This document shows positions 28,007-38,251 of a stretch of 64,000 nt of DNA, in pieces. The stretch comes from Tenacibaculum sp. 190524A02b (GTDB lineage: Bacteria > Bacteroidota > Bacteroidia > Flavobacteriales > Flavobacteriaceae). Below the pieces are notes generated by a model that worked only from the letters and a program-made list of their open reading frames with translations, had not been told where the DNA came from and searched no databases. The position numbers and the translations under genes were made by a program. Location: the NCBI RefSeq assembly GCF_964036645.1, contig NZ_OZ038525.1:4716001-4780000 (forward strand), read 5' to 3'. The first letter of the stretch is position 1; each line of letters opens with the position of its first letter.

Positions 28007-28018
28007 TTTTGGGATATT

Positions 28019-30517
28019 TTATTGTTGTTCTGGGTTTTCGTTACTATCGTTTTCAATTTCCATGCCATTTTCGCTTTCCTCTTCATGCATAACCTTAGCA
28101 ACGGCAGCTATACTGTCATTATTTTTTATATTAATTAAACGAACTCCTTGAGTAGCTCTACCCATTACACGTAAGTCTTCAACAGCCATACGAATAGTTA
28201 GTCCAGATTTATTAATAATCATTAAATCGTTAGAATCATCAACGTTTTTAATGGCAACCAAATTACCAGTTTTTTCGGAAATATTCAATGTTTTTACACC
28301 TTTTCCTCCTCTGTTAGTTATACGATAGTCTTCAAGCTTAGAACGCTTTCCATACCCTTTTTCTGAAACAACTAAAATGTTACTTTCCATGTCGTTAACA
28401 GATACCATTCCAATAACTTCATCATTTTCATGCTGAAGTGTAATACCTCTTACACCAGAAGCAGTTCTACCCATTGGTCGAGTTTTCTCTTCTTCAAAAC
28501 GAATAGCTTTACCAGATTTTAAGGCTAACATTACTTGGCTATCACCAGTTGTTAATTTAGCCTCTAAAAGTTCATCACCTTCTTTAATAGTAATAGCATT
28601 AATACCATTAGTTCTCGGTCTAGAATATTGCTCTAAAGGAGTTTTCTTAACTTGACCTTTTTTGGTAGCCATAATAACATAAAGGTTATTGATGTATTCC
28701 TCATCTTTTAAATCACCAGTAACAAGAAAAGCTTTTACCTTATCGTCTTGTTCAATATTAATAAGATTCTGGATGGCTCTACCTTTAGTATTTTTACCAC
28801 CTTCTGGAACTTCATAAACACGCATCCAAAACACTTTACCTTTTTGGGTAAAGAACATCATATATTGATGGTTGGTAGCAACAAATAAGTGTTCTAAGAA
28901 ATCTTCATTTCTTGTTGTAGCACCCTTTTGACCTCTACCACCTCTATTTTGAACTTTATATTCGTCTAGATTGGTTCTTTTTAAGTAACCAGCGTTTGAG
29001 ATTGTAACCACTACTTTAGAGTTAGGAATCATGTCCTCAATACGCATGTCACCTCCAGCATACTCAATTACTGAACGGCGCTCATCTCCATATTTATCTC
29101 TAATAATAGTTAATTCTTCTTTTATAATGTTGTAACGTCTTGGTTCATTAGCTAAAATATCTTTTAAATCAGCAATTGTTTTGATAATTTCATCATATTC
29201 AGCGCGTAATTTATCTTGCTCCAGACCTGTTAATTGGCGTAAACGCATTTCAACAATAGCACGAGCTTGAATTTCAGTTAACTCAAAGCGTTCTATTAAT
29301 TTAGCTCTAGCTTCATCTGCATTAGAAGAACCTCTAATAATTGCAATTACTTCATCAATATTGTCAGAAGCTATAATTAAACCTTCTAAAATATGTGCTC
29401 TAGCTTCTGCTTTTCTTAATTCAAATTGAGTTCTTCTAACAATAACTTCATGACGATGTTCAACAAAGTAATGAATTAGTTGCTTTAAGTTTAGTTGTTC
29501 AGGACGACCTTTAACTAAAGCAATATTGTTTACACTAAAAGAAGTTTGTAGTTGTGTGTATTTAAATAACTTATTTAAAACAATATTAGGAATAGCATCA
29601 CGCTTTAAAACATACACAATACGCATCCCTTTTCTGTCTGACTCGTCACGAATACTGGCAATTCCTTCTAGTTTTTTATCATTAACTAAATCAGCAGTTT
29701 TTTTAATCATTTCTGCTTTGTTAACTTGATAAGGAATTTCAGTAACTACAATACATTCACGGCCTTTTACTTCTTCAATATTAGCTTTAGCACGCATAAC
29801 AATTCTACCTCTACCAGTATGAAAGGCATCTCTTACACCATCATAACCATAGATTATACCACCAGTAGGGAAATCTGGGGCTTTAATGTGTTGCATTAAT
29901 TCATCAATCTCAATCTCTCTATTGTCTATGTAAGCTATTGTTCCATTAATAACCTCCGTTAAGTTGTGAGGCGCCATGTTAGTAGCCATACCTACAGCAA
30001 TACCAGAAGCTCCATTAACCAATAAGTTGGGAATTCGAGTTGGTAAAACAGTTGGTTCTTGTAAAGTATCGTCGAAATTTAATTTATGATCAACAGTTTC
30101 TTTTTCAATATCAGATAACATTTCTTCTGATATTTTCTGCATACGAACCTCGGTGTAACGCATTGCTGCTGGACTATCACCATCAACTGACCCAAAGTTT
30201 CCTTGTCCGTCCACCATCATGTAACGAACACTCCAATCTTGCGCCATACGAACCATAGAGTCGTATACAGAAGTATCTCCATGCGGGTGATATTTACCCA
30301 ATACTTCACCAACAACTCTTGCGGATTTTTTATAGGCTCCTGTAGATTTAATTCCTAACTCATGCATTCCAAATAAAACTCTACGGTGTACAGGTTTTAA
30401 ACCATCTCGCACATCAGGTAGAGCTCTAGATACAATTACCGACATTGAATAGTCGATATATGCCGCTTTCATTTGTTCTTCAATGTTGATAGGAATCAAC
30501 TTTTCGCCATCTGCCAT
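28019..30517 (-). CDS. gyrA: DNA gyrase subunit A
   Basis: This 832-residue protein has the GyrA N-terminus ([37 protein letters not shown] region), the quinolone-resistance region [21 protein letters not shown] with Thr at the usual Ser83 position, the catalytic Tyr in [10 protein letters not shown], and the six-bladed C-terminal wheel with the GyrA box [10 protein letters not shown]. It forms A2B2 gyrase with GyrB and supercoils DNA. The acidic tail ([21 protein letters not shown]) is short. Confidence 0.97.
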   Translation of the reverse strand: MADGEKLIPINIEEQMKAAYIDYSMSVIVSRALPDVRDGLKPVHRRVLFGMHELGIKSTGAYKKSARVVGEVLGKYHPHGDTSVYDSMVRMAQDWSVRYMMVDGQGNFGSVDGDSPAAMRYTEVRMQKISEEMLSDIEKETVDHKLNFDDTLQEPTVLPTRIPNLLVNGASGIAVGMATNMAPHNLTEVINGTIAYIDNREIEIDELMQHIKAPDFPTGGIIYGYDGVRDAFHTGRGRIVMRAKANIEEVKGRECIVVTEIPYQVNKAEMIKKTADLVNDKKLEGIASIRDESDRKGMRIVYVLKRDAIPNIVLNKLFKYTQLQTSFSVNNIALVKGRPEQLNLKQLIHYFVEHRHEVIVRRTQFELRKAEARAHILEGLIIASDNIDEVIAIIRGSSNADEARAKLIERFELTEIQARAIVEMRLRQLTGLEQDKLRAEYDEIIKTIADLKDILANEPRRYNIIKEELTIIRDKYGDERRSVIEYAGGDMRIEDMIPNSKVVVTISNAGYLKRTNLDEYKVQNRGGRGQKGATTRNEDFLEHLFVATNHQYMMFFTQKGKVFWMRVYEVPEGGKNTKGRAIQNLINIEQDDKVKAFLVTGDLKDEEYINNLYVIMATKKGQVKKTPLEQYSRPRTNGINAITIKEGDELLEAKLTTGDSQVMLALKSGKAIRFEEEKTRPMGRTASGVRGITLQHENDEVIGMVSVNDMESNILVVSEKGYGKRSKLEDYRITNRGGKGVKTLNISEKTGNLVAIKNVDDSNDLMIINKSGLTIRMAVEDLRVMGRATQGVRLINIKNNDSIAAVAKVMHEEESENGMEIENDSNENPEQQ

Positions 30518-30839
30518 ATATTTTTGTTTAAAATATTAGTACTCTTATTCGATAAAAAAGTGAATTTTATAAAAAAATAAAACTCACTTGGAACATGTAA
30601 AAAAAACATGTATTTTTTAAATCATTGCAAGATACAATAATGACATGTTTTACACAATGTTTGTTAATGTTGTTTTAAATAGAGTTATTAACAATTTTAA
30701 CGATAGCTTAATGTAAAATTGTAAAAATGTTTGTCTTTTTGTATAGACAAGATGTCAAAAAATAAGAATTGGCACTTTTTTTGTAATTTTTTATCAAAAA
30801 ATCTCACTAAATTTACATACACAGACACAAATTAATTTT
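30518..30839. promoter_or_regulatory. Divergent gyrA/clpC promoter region
   Basis: This 322-bp AT-rich spacer separates divergent gyrA and clpC. It contains an acatg...catgt inverted patch near 30593-30612 and T-runs, and a taaattta -7-like element just before clpC. I see no coding frame. Confidence 0.5.
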
Positions 30840-33404
30840 ATGGACGATAATTTTTCACCACAAGTTAGAGATGTAATCACTTTTAGTAAAGAAGAGGCAC
30901 TACGTTTAGGGCATGACTTTATTGGAACTGAACATCTACTTTTAGGTCTGATAAGGAAGGGAGATGGGAAAGCAATCGAAATTTTAACTACGTTTGACGT
31001 AGATTTAGAGTTAGTGCGCAATAAATTAGAAAAACTAAATCCATCTTCTTCATCTTTATTAAATAACCAAAAGAAGAGCTTACATCTTACCAGACAAGCA
31101 GAAAAAGCTATTAAAACTACGTTTTTAGAAGCTAAACTATATCAAAGCAATGCTATCGATACAGCGCATTTGTTGTTGTGTATTTTGCGAAATGAAAATG
31201 ATCCAACAACAAAATTGCTACAGAAATATGATATAGATTATGAGCAAGCTAAAGCTTTATATAAAGAGTTACATGTTGGAGACTTTTCATCAAGCCCGTT
31301 AGCTGAAACACCTTCAGATGATGAGTTTGCAGATGATAAAACAAATCCTTTTGGACAACAATCTTCTTCTAGAGGAAAGCAAGCAAAGAAATCTAAAACC
31401 CCCGTTTTAGATAATTTTGGGCGTGATTTAACGGCTTTGGCAGAAGCAGGTAAGTTAGATCCTGTGGTTGGAAGGCTAAAAGAAATAGAACGTGTTTCTC
31501 AAATTCTTAGTCGTCGTAAAAAGAATAACCCAATGTTAATAGGTGAGCCAGGGGTTGGTAAATCAGCAATTGCAGAAGGGTTGGCTTTACGAATAGTTAG
31601 CAGAAAAGTGTCTAGGATTTTATTCGATAAAAGAATTGTTTCTTTAGATTTAGCAAGTTTAGTTGCGGGTACTAAATATAGAGGGCAGTTTGAAGAAAGA
31701 ATGAAAGCTTTGATGAATGAGCTTGAGAAAAACGATGATATTATTTTGTTTATAGATGAAATCCATACCATTGTTGGTGCAGGAGGAGCTACAGGCTCTT
31801 TAGATGCATCAAATATGTTGAAGCCAGCTTTAGCTAGAGGTGAAATTCAATGTATTGGAGCCACAACATTAGATGAATACAGAACAAATATAGAAAAAGA
31901 TGGAGCGTTAGAACGTCGTTTCCAAAAGGTAATTGTTGACCCTACTACTGTTGAAGAAACAGTTCAAATTCTGCATAATATCAAAGGGAAATATGAAGCG
32001 CATCACCATGTTAATTTCACAGATGAAGCTATTCAAGCCTGTGTGAAATTGACGAATAGATATATGACAGATAGGTATTTGCCAGACAAAGCTATTGATG
32101 CGTTAGACGAAGCGGGTTCTCGTATTCATATTACTAATATTGTAGTACCTCAGCAAATTTTAGAATTAGAAGCTAAGTTAGAAGAGATAAGAGAACGTAA
32201 GACAAAAGCTGTTAGTGGTCAGAAATATGAAGAAGCTGCTAAATTACGTGATGATGAGAAGAATATGGAGATGGCGTTAGACTCTGCTCAAAGTCAATGG
32301 GAAGAAGATTCTAAACTGCACAGAGAAACGGTAACTGAAGATAATGTGGCAGAGGTAGTTTCTATGATGACGGGAATTCCTGTAAATAGAGTAGCAGAAG
32401 CTGAAAGTAATCGTTTAGCAGAATTACCAAATCTAATTAAAGGGAAAGTAATTGGGCAAGATGAAGCTGTTACTAAGGTAGTAAAGGCTATTCAAAGAAA
32501 TAGAGTAGGGTTGAAAGATCCTAACAAACCAATAGGTTCTTTTATTTTCTTAGGGTCAACAGGTGTGGGTAAAACACAATTGGCTAAAGTATTAGCAAGA
32601 GAATTATTTGATTCTGATGAGTCACTTATTAGAATAGATATGAGTGAATATATGGAGAAGTTTGCAATTTCTCGTTTAATAGGAGCGCCTCCAGGGTATG
32701 TAGGGTATGAAGAAGGAGGACAATTAACAGAGAAGGTTCGTAGAAAACCATATTCAGTAGTTTTATTAGATGAGATTGAGAAAGCGCATCCAGATGTGTT
32801 TAATATGTTGTTGCAAATTTTAGATGATGGACATATTACAGATAGTTTAGGTCGTAAAATAGACTTTAGAAATACAATCATCATCATGACATCTAATATT
32901 GGTGTTCGTAAATTGAAAGATTTTGGAGGAGGTGTAGGATTTGGTACGGCATCTAAAAAAGATCAAGAAGATGCACATGCTAAAAGTATTATTGAAGGAG
33001 CTTTAAAGAAATCTTTTGCCCCAGAATTTTTAAATCGTATTGATGATGTAATTATCTTTAATACTTTAGAAAGAGAGGATATTCATAAGATTATAGATAT
33101 TGAGTTAAATAAATTATTGACTCGTATTTCAGATCTAGGTTACGAATTAACACTTAGTAATGAAGCTAAAGATTATATTGCTGATAAAGGATATGACAAA
33201 CAATATGGAGCTAGACCTTTAAAAAGAGCTATTCAAAAATATATTGAAGACGCTTTAGCAGAAGAAATAGTTAGTTCTAAGCTAGATGAAGGTGATTCTA
33301 TATTTATGGATTTAGATAAGAAGACTAAAAGGCTTATTATTAAGATTGAGAAAGGTGAAAAACCTGCTGAGACTAGAACTGAATTTGACGGAGAGGATCA
33401 GTAA
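30840..33404 (+). CDS. clpC: ClpC-type AAA+ protease chaperone
   Basis: This 854-residue protein has two Clp N-terminal repeats, an AAA1 domain with Walker A GEPGVGKS and Walker B ILFIDEIHT, a UVR-like middle segment (KYEEAAKLRDDEK), AAA2 with GSTGVGKTQ and VVLLDEIEKAHPDVF, and the C-terminal ClpB_D2 domain. It unfolds proteins for ClpP and takes part in stress responses. Length fits ClpC rather than ClpA or ClpB. Confidence 0.95.
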   Translation: MDDNFSPQVRDVITFSKEEALRLGHDFIGTEHLLLGLIRKGDGKAIEILTTFDVDLELVRNKLEKLNPSSSSLLNNQKKSLHLTRQAEKAIKTTFLEAKLYQSNAIDTAHLLLCILRNENDPTTKLLQKYDIDYEQAKALYKELHVGDFSSSPLAETPSDDEFADDKTNPFGQQSSSRGKQAKKSKTPVLDNFGRDLTALAEAGKLDPVVGRLKEIERVSQILSRRKKNNPMLIGEPGVGKSAIAEGLALRIVSRKVSRILFDKRIVSLDLASLVAGTKYRGQFEERMKALMNELEKNDDIILFIDEIHTIVGAGGATGSLDASNMLKPALARGEIQCIGATTLDEYRTNIEKDGALERRFQKVIVDPTTVEETVQILHNIKGKYEAHHHVNFTDEAIQACVKLTNRYMTDRYLPDKAIDALDEAGSRIHITNIVVPQQILELEAKLEEIRERKTKAVSGQKYEEAAKLRDDEKNMEMALDSAQSQWEEDSKLHRETVTEDNVAEVVSMMTGIPVNRVAEAESNRLAELPNLIKGKVIGQDEAVTKVVKAIQRNRVGLKDPNKPIGSFIFLGSTGVGKTQLAKVLARELFDSDESLIRIDMSEYMEKFAISRLIGAPPGYVGYEEGGQLTEKVRRKPYSVVLLDEIEKAHPDVFNMLLQILDDGHITDSLGRKIDFRNTIIIMTSNIGVRKLKDFGGGVGFGTASKKDQEDAHAKSIIEGALKKSFAPEFLNRIDDVIIFNTLEREDIHKIIDIELNKLLTRISDLGYELTLSNEAKDYIADKGYDKQYGARPLKRAIQKYIEDALAEEIVSSKLDEGDSIFMDLDKKTKRLIIKIEKGEKPAETRTEFDGEDQ

Positions 33405-33422
33405 TAATTTTTAAAATAAAGT

Positions 33423-33460
33423 AAAAAGGGATGAAGTTTATAATTTCATCCCTTTTTTTT
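33423..33460 (+). terminator. Intrinsic terminator after clpC
   Basis: The 13-base arm 33423-33435 (aaaaagggatgaa) pairs with 33445-33457, with a T run at the end. It also lies near the end of the converging NlpC/P60 gene and may serve both. Confidence 0.85.
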
Positions 33461-33483
33461 GGCTCTCATGTTATACGTAGTAA

Positions 33484-34254
33484 TTAATGTATAAGTCGTT
33501 TTATAACTCTAAGTTTGTGTGTGTGTGTTTGAGAGTCAATATTGTATATTCCACTATGATCTAGCTTGTCAATTCTAACTTTACCATGAGCATGTATAAT
33601 ATTATAATCATTCATAATAATACCAACGTGTGTAATAATACCTTCTTCATTGTCAAAAAAAGCTAAGTCTCCGGGTTCACTTTCTTCTATAAAACTTAAA
33701 ACATCTCCTTGTGTAGCTTGTTCTTTAGCGTCACGTAAAAGTTCATATCCACAAAGTTTATAGACAGTTTGTGTAAAGCCAGAGCAATCAATTCCAAAAG
33801 GAGACTTACCTCCCCACAAATATGGTACATTTAAAAACAAATAAGCTGTTTCTATAATTGCAGCCTTTGGAAGTTTTTTATTAGCTACTTTTCCGTCATA
33901 TAAAAAATGATTACCATTAATGTTTAATTTTTTGTTTTCAAGTAATGGTAAATGAGCTCCAAGTGGTATTGTAGTTAAATTGTTGTTACTGTCAGTAATA
34001 AAATCTATCAATTCACCTGCGTAGTATTTTTTACTTTTACTGAAAGTGTTGAATTGTTCTTCTGATAGTTCTTGGTATTGTTTGTTATCAATATATCCCT
34101 CATAGCCATCAAATTCTAGCTTTATTTTACTCCATTTCTTATCTTTTTCAAGTATAGTAAAATGCTCACCAAATAATACTTGATTCACCATTTCAGATGT
34201 ATCTGAAGGAGCTAAACGTAATGGGACAATACTAAGATTACAAATTCCGAACAT
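33484..34254 (-). CDS. NlpC/P60 peptidase with N-terminal SH3-like domains
   Basis: This 256-residue protein lacks an evident signal peptide. The N-terminal half has bacterial SH3-like sequence (VNQVLFGEHFTILEKDKKWSKIKLE). The C-terminal NlpC/P60 domain has the catalytic Cys in FGIDCSGFTQTVYK, the His in GIITHVGIIM and the third polar residue in IIHAHGKVRI. It is predicted to cut gamma-D-Glu-mDAP bonds in peptidoglycan peptides, probably in recycling. The thiolase gene is 25 bp upstream on the same strand. Confidence 0.93.
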   Translation of the reverse strand: MFGICNLSIVPLRLAPSDTSEMVNQVLFGEHFTILEKDKKWSKIKLEFDGYEGYIDNKQYQELSEEQFNTFSKSKKYYAGELIDFITDSNNNLTTIPLGAHLPLLENKKLNINGNHFLYDGKVANKKLPKAAIIETAYLFLNVPYLWGGKSPFGIDCSGFTQTVYKLCGYELLRDAKEQATQGDVLSFIEESEPGDLAFFDNEEGIITHVGIIMNDYNIIHAHGKVRIDKLDHSGIYNIDSQTHTHKLRVIKRLIH

Positions 34255-34279
34255 TTAAGGAATAATAGGTTTTATAAGA

Positions 34280-35455
34280 TTAAACACGTTCAATAACCAT
34301 TGCACTAGCACCGCCACCACCGTTACAAATTCCAGCAGCACCTATTTTAGCGTTATTTTGTTTTAAAATAGAAGTTAAAGCAATAATAATTCTAGCTCCA
34401 GAAACACCTAAAGGATGTCCTAATGAAACAGCTCCACCATTAACATTAACTTTATCTGATGCAAGGTTAAGTATTTTCATATTAGCTAACCCAACAACTG
34501 AAAAAGCTTCGTTTAATTCAAAATAATCAACATCATCTATGGATATTCCAGCTTTAGCTAGAGCTTTTGGAAGAGCTTTTGCAGGAGCAGTTGTAAACCA
34601 CTTTGGTTCATGTGCAGCATCTGCATAACTTTTAATTTTTGCTAATGGAGTAACCCCTAATTCTTTTGCTTTTTCAGCAGACATTAATACTAGAGCAGCA
34701 CCTCCGTCATTTATAGTTGAGGCGTTAGCTGCAGTAACAGTACCCTCCTTTGTAAAAGCAGGACGTAAAGAAGGAATCTTTTCCATCTTTACATTTTTAT
34801 ATTCTTCGTCTTCTGCAAAAATTAAAGGCTCACCTCTTCTTTGTGGAACTTCAACAGGAACTACTTCGTCAGCAAATTTACCTTCACTCCATGCTTTAGC
34901 TGACCTGTTATATGATTCAACAGCAAAAGCGTCTTGATCTTCTCTCGAAAAGCTATATTCAGTAGCGCATTCATCAGCACAAACTCCCATAGCTACTTGT
35001 TCGTATGCGTCAACTAAGCCATCTCTTTGCATTCCATCCTCCATTTTAACAGGTCCAAATTTACTTCCTGTTCTAGCGTGTTGGTAATGTGGAATCATAC
35101 TCATATTTTCCATTCCTCCGGCAACAACTACTTCAGCATCGCCAAGAGCAATTGTTTGAGCAGCTAACATTATAGATTTCATTCCAGAAGAACAAACTTT
35201 ATTAACGGTAGTACATGGCACTGATTCTGGAATACCAGCAAATATAGCTGCTTGACGAGCTGGTGCTTGTCCTAATCCAGCAGAAACAACATTCCCCATG
35301 AAAACTTCCTCAACCAATTCTGGTTTTAAGTCAATTTTATCAAGAGCGCCTTTTATAGCGATAGCCCCTAATTTTGGAGCTGGTATTTTTGATAAAGTTC
35401 CTAAAAAGCTTCCTATTGGAGTACGAGCAACTGATGCGATGACTACTTCTTTCAT
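34280..35455 (-). CDS. Acetyl-CoA C-acetyltransferase (thiolase)
   Basis: This 391-residue thiolase has the nucleophile Cys in TVNKVCSSGMKS, the His in SLGHPLGVSGARI and the second Cys in AGICNGGGGAS. N-terminal RTPIGSFLGTL is typical of biosynthetic-type thiolases. It interconverts acetyl-CoA and acetoacetyl-CoA. Whether it works in synthesis or degradation cannot be read here. Confidence 0.95.
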   Translation of the reverse strand: MKEVVIASVARTPIGSFLGTLSKIPAPKLGAIAIKGALDKIDLKPELVEEVFMGNVVSAGLGQAPARQAAIFAGIPESVPCTTVNKVCSSGMKSIMLAAQTIALGDAEVVVAGGMENMSMIPHYQHARTGSKFGPVKMEDGMQRDGLVDAYEQVAMGVCADECATEYSFSREDQDAFAVESYNRSAKAWSEGKFADEVVPVEVPQRRGEPLIFAEDEEYKNVKMEKIPSLRPAFTKEGTVTAANASTINDGGAALVLMSAEKAKELGVTPLAKIKSYADAAHEPKWFTTAPAKALPKALAKAGISIDDVDYFELNEAFSVVGLANMKILNLASDKVNVNGGAVSLGHPLGVSGARIIIALTSILKQNNAKIGAAGICNGGGGASAMVIERV

Positions 35456-35560
35456 TATATAGTATAAATTTGCGTTAATTTTAGTCTTGCGAAAATAACT
35501 ATTTTATAGCAAGTACTCAAATAATACAGAAAGGTTATCTTTATCATTTAAAAACAGAAA

Positions 35561-37624
35561 ATGAATAAAATTATTACAAAACTATATAAAAATAATGCTA
35601 TTGTTTTTAAAGTATTGTTATTTTTAGTTACAGCTTTTGCTATTGTATACTTATTCCCAAAAGGAGGACAGTTTAAATATGACTTTGTCTCAGGAAAGCC
35701 TTGGCAATATGATAATTTATATGCCCCTTTTGATTTTGCAATTCATAAAAGCGATGAAGAAATTAAAGAGGAAAAAGAACAACTGTCTCAACAATCAAAA
35801 AAATATTTTGCATTTGATAAAAACATTAAAGAGCAAGCTTATATAGCTTATAAAAATGAGTTGAAATTGTTGTCCTCCTCAGATTCTTTAAGTACGAAAC
35901 AAGTTAGTAAGATAAAGAACAAAGGAACGAGTATTCTTAATATAGTATACGAATATGGTTTTATAGATGCTTTAAGCGTTGAAAAACAGGTGGACAGATT
36001 TAATGAAGTTGTTGTTCTAAGAAAAGGGAACTCTATAGAAGAAGTACTTTTTACAAAATTTATACAATCAAAAGATGTCTTACCAATAATTAACAAAGAG
36101 GTAGTTGAATTAGATGAAAATGAGCAACGGTTTTTATTAAATGTAATAACAGAAGTTATTAGGCCTAACGTAAGCTACGATGATAAATTTACAAGTAAGG
36201 AGCTACAACAACGATTAAAAGATATTTCATATACAAAAGGAAAAGTGTCCAAAGGAGAGTTGATTATTACTAAAGGTGATATAGTTGAAGGGGAAAGTTT
36301 TCATGCATTAAAATCATTTCAATTAGCTTCACAATCTACTATTTGGACAAAATCTAATTATAATTGGATTGTTTTTGGTTATACTGTTTTGGTGTCTTTA
36401 GCCCTATTAATGTTGTTACTTTTCTTAGAACGCTATCGATTGGATATTTATAAGGATAATAATAAGGTGACTTTTATTTTCTTTAATGTCTTTGTAATGA
36501 TTTTAGTGCAAACACTTGTTGTAAAAGCTAATCCAGATTATTTATATGTAGTTCCTTTAAGTATTTTACCAATAGTTTTAAAAGCTTTTTTTGATGCGAG
36601 GTTAGGATTGTTTACACACGTACTTACAGTGTTGTTATTAGGATTTATTGTACCTAATAGTTTTGAATTTATTTATTTACATATAATTGCAGGAATTGTT
36701 ACTATTCTTACCGTTTCAGAGTTGTATAAGAGAGCTAACTTGTTTATATCTATAGGGCAAATAACCATTATATATATGATAACTTATTTAGCGTTTTCAA
36801 TTTTAAAAGAAGGAAATGCGGATAAGGTAAATTTACTATATTTTGGATTGTTTGCAGCTAATGGATTGCTGTCATTTTTAGCTGTGTTTTTTATTTACTT
36901 TTATGAGAAAGTGTTTGGTTTAGTATCAGATGTAACCTTATTAGAGTTGTCAAATACAAATTCTAAGTTGTTGAGGGAGTTAAATGAAAAAGCACCAGGC
37001 ACGTTTCAACATTCTATGCAAGTAGCAAATTTAGCGGAAGCAGCGGCTAATGAAATAGGAGCAAATTCTATGTTAGTTAGAACAGGAGCTTTATATCATG
37101 ATATTGGAAAGATGGTAAATCCAATGTATTTTACAGAAAATCAAACAACAGGTGTGAACCCTCATAATGATTTATCTGCTAAAGATAGTGCACGAATTAT
37201 CTTAGATCATGTGATAAAAGGAATTGAAATAGCTAAGAAGAATAATCTTCCAGATAGAATTATAGATTTTATACGTACACACCATGGAACTAATGTTACG
37301 TATTATTTTTACAAGAAAGAATTAGAAAATAACCCTGATGGTAATGTAGATGTAAAAAAGTTTCAATACCAAGGACCAATCCCTTTTTCAAAGGAGACAG
37401 CTATTTTAATGATGTGTGATGCTGCAGAAGCTGCTTCAAAAAGTTTAAAAGAACCTACTGCGCAATCAATAGATGAACTAATCAATAAAATTATAGAGAA
37501 GCAAAAAAAAGATGATCAGTTTATAAATTCTGATATAACCTTTAGAGAAATAGAAATAATTAAAAAAATTATTAAGAATAAGTTGATGAATATCTACCAC
37601 TTACGAGTAGAGTATCCAGATTAG
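35561..37624 (+). CDS. 7TM-HD receptor-type phosphohydrolase (PgpH-like)
   Basis: This 687-residue protein has an N-terminal TM helix, a long extracytoplasmic domain (7TMR-HDED, approx. 45-260), seven TM helices between about 270 and 470, and a cytoplasmic HD domain. The HD motif is LYHDIGK followed by HHGTNVTYYFY. PgpH homologues degrade cyclic di-AMP. A tRNA operon with its own promoter follows. Confidence 0.93.
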   Translation: MNKIITKLYKNNAIVFKVLLFLVTAFAIVYLFPKGGQFKYDFVSGKPWQYDNLYAPFDFAIHKSDEEIKEEKEQLSQQSKKYFAFDKNIKEQAYIAYKNELKLLSSSDSLSTKQVSKIKNKGTSILNIVYEYGFIDALSVEKQVDRFNEVVVLRKGNSIEEVLFTKFIQSKDVLPIINKEVVELDENEQRFLLNVITEVIRPNVSYDDKFTSKELQQRLKDISYTKGKVSKGELIITKGDIVEGESFHALKSFQLASQSTIWTKSNYNWIVFGYTVLVSLALLMLLLFLERYRLDIYKDNNKVTFIFFNVFVMILVQTLVVKANPDYLYVVPLSILPIVLKAFFDARLGLFTHVLTVLLLGFIVPNSFEFIYLHIIAGIVTILTVSELYKRANLFISIGQITIIYMITYLAFSILKEGNADKVNLLYFGLFAANGLLSFLAVFFIYFYEKVFGLVSDVTLLELSNTNSKLLRELNEKAPGTFQHSMQVANLAEAAANEIGANSMLVRTGALYHDIGKMVNPMYFTENQTTGVNPHNDLSAKDSARIILDHVIKGIEIAKKNNLPDRIIDFIRTHHGTNVTYYFYKKELENNPDGNVDVKKFQYQGPIPFSKETAILMMCDAAEAASKSLKEPTAQSIDELINKIIEKQKKDDQFINSDITFREIEIIKKIIKNKLMNIYHLRVEYPD

Positions 37625-37646
37625 TGATTTTTTTTATCAAAAAAAC

Positions 37647-37677
37647 TTGCGAGAATGTTTAATCGGTTATATATTTG
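37647..37677 (+). promoter_or_regulatory. tRNA operon promoter (Bacteroidetes type)
   Basis: ttg at 37647-37649 and tatatttg at 37670-37677 are separated by 20 bp, matching the -33 TTG and -7 TAnnTTTG arrangement. The first tRNA begins 48 bp downstream of the -7 box. Confidence 0.75.
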
Positions 37678-37724
37678 CACTCGCAATTTTTAATTCACAA
37701 ATCGGAAACGAAATTAAGAATTAA

Positions 37725-37807
37725 GGAGAGGTGGCAGAGTGGTAATGCAGCAGCCTGCTAAGCTGTCATCGTTTTTCGATGCCCGGGTTCGAATCCCGGT
37801 CTCTCCG
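37725..37807 (+). tRNA. tRNA-Ser (GCT)
   Basis: The cloverleaf has acceptor ggagagg with tctctcc, T loop ggttcgaatcc, and a class II variable arm (catcg/cgatg). The anticodon loop has GCT in cctgctaagc. It is the first of three tandem tRNAs. Confidence 0.93.
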
Positions 37808-37833
37808 CAAAAAAAAATTGCAGATGACCCAAT

Positions 37834-37908
37834 CGGGGTGTAGCGTAGCCCGGTCATCGCGCCTGCTTTGGGAGCAGGAGGTCGCAGGTTCGAATCCTGC
37901 CACCCCGA
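37834..37908 (+). tRNA. tRNA-Pro (TGG)
   Basis: Acceptor cggggtg pairs with caccccg; the anticodon stem cctgc/gcagg holds loop tttggga with TGG; T arm gcaggttcgaatcctgc. CCA is not encoded. Confidence 0.94.
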
Positions 37909-37922
37909 CAAAAAGAGTCAAT

Positions 37923-37996
37923 GGTCGCGTAGCTCAGCTGGATAGAGCATCTGCCTTCTAAGCAGACGGTCACAGGTTCGAATCCTGTCGCGATCA
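37923..37996 (+). tRNA. tRNA-Arg (TCT)
   Basis: Acceptor ggtcgcg pairs with cgcgatc (one G-T pair), D arm agctcagctggatagagc, anticodon loop cttctaa giving TCT, T arm acaggttcgaatcctgt. An integrase gene starts 255 bp downstream, so this tRNA is the likely attachment target of the adjacent element. Confidence 0.95.
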
Positions 37997-38000
37997 CAAT

Positions 38001-38032
38001 AAGCCTTACTAGTTTTAGTAAGGCTTTTTTGT
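38001..38032 (+). terminator. Terminator of the tRNA operon
   Basis: aagccttact (38001-38010) pairs with agtaaggctt (38017-38026), followed by a T run. It starts 5 bp after the end of tRNA-Arg. Confidence 0.88.
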
Positions 38033-38152
38033 TGTTTGTTGTTTGAGGTAAAGTACTGTTTTTTAGTTGTATAGGTGTGTTTTTGTGGCATTTTAAAGGA
38101 GGTGTTAGGCTACTTTTTTTGCGAGTTTTTCAACAAAAACAAAAGATATAAT

Positions 38153-38160
38153 TAACTTTG
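38153..38160 (+). promoter_or_regulatory. -7 box upstream of the integrase gene
   Basis: taactttg matches TAnnTTTG. It lies 91 bp before the integrase ATG; the -33 element is not clear. Confidence 0.4.
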
Positions 38161-38251
38161 TGTAAAGTGAAATAAAGCGTAATAAGTCGTTTTAAAGCTA
38201 TTTTTTACAAATTTTTTACGAATTTTTTTTAACCCTTTTTCATCTATTATT

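Noticed and set aside
32492..32887. Minus-strand ORF of 131 codons in clpC
   Set aside because: It is antisense to the conserved AAA2 domain of clpC and has no own signature.
37725..37996. Small ORFs overlapping the tRNA cluster on both strands
   Set aside because: They coincide entirely with three well-formed tRNA genes.
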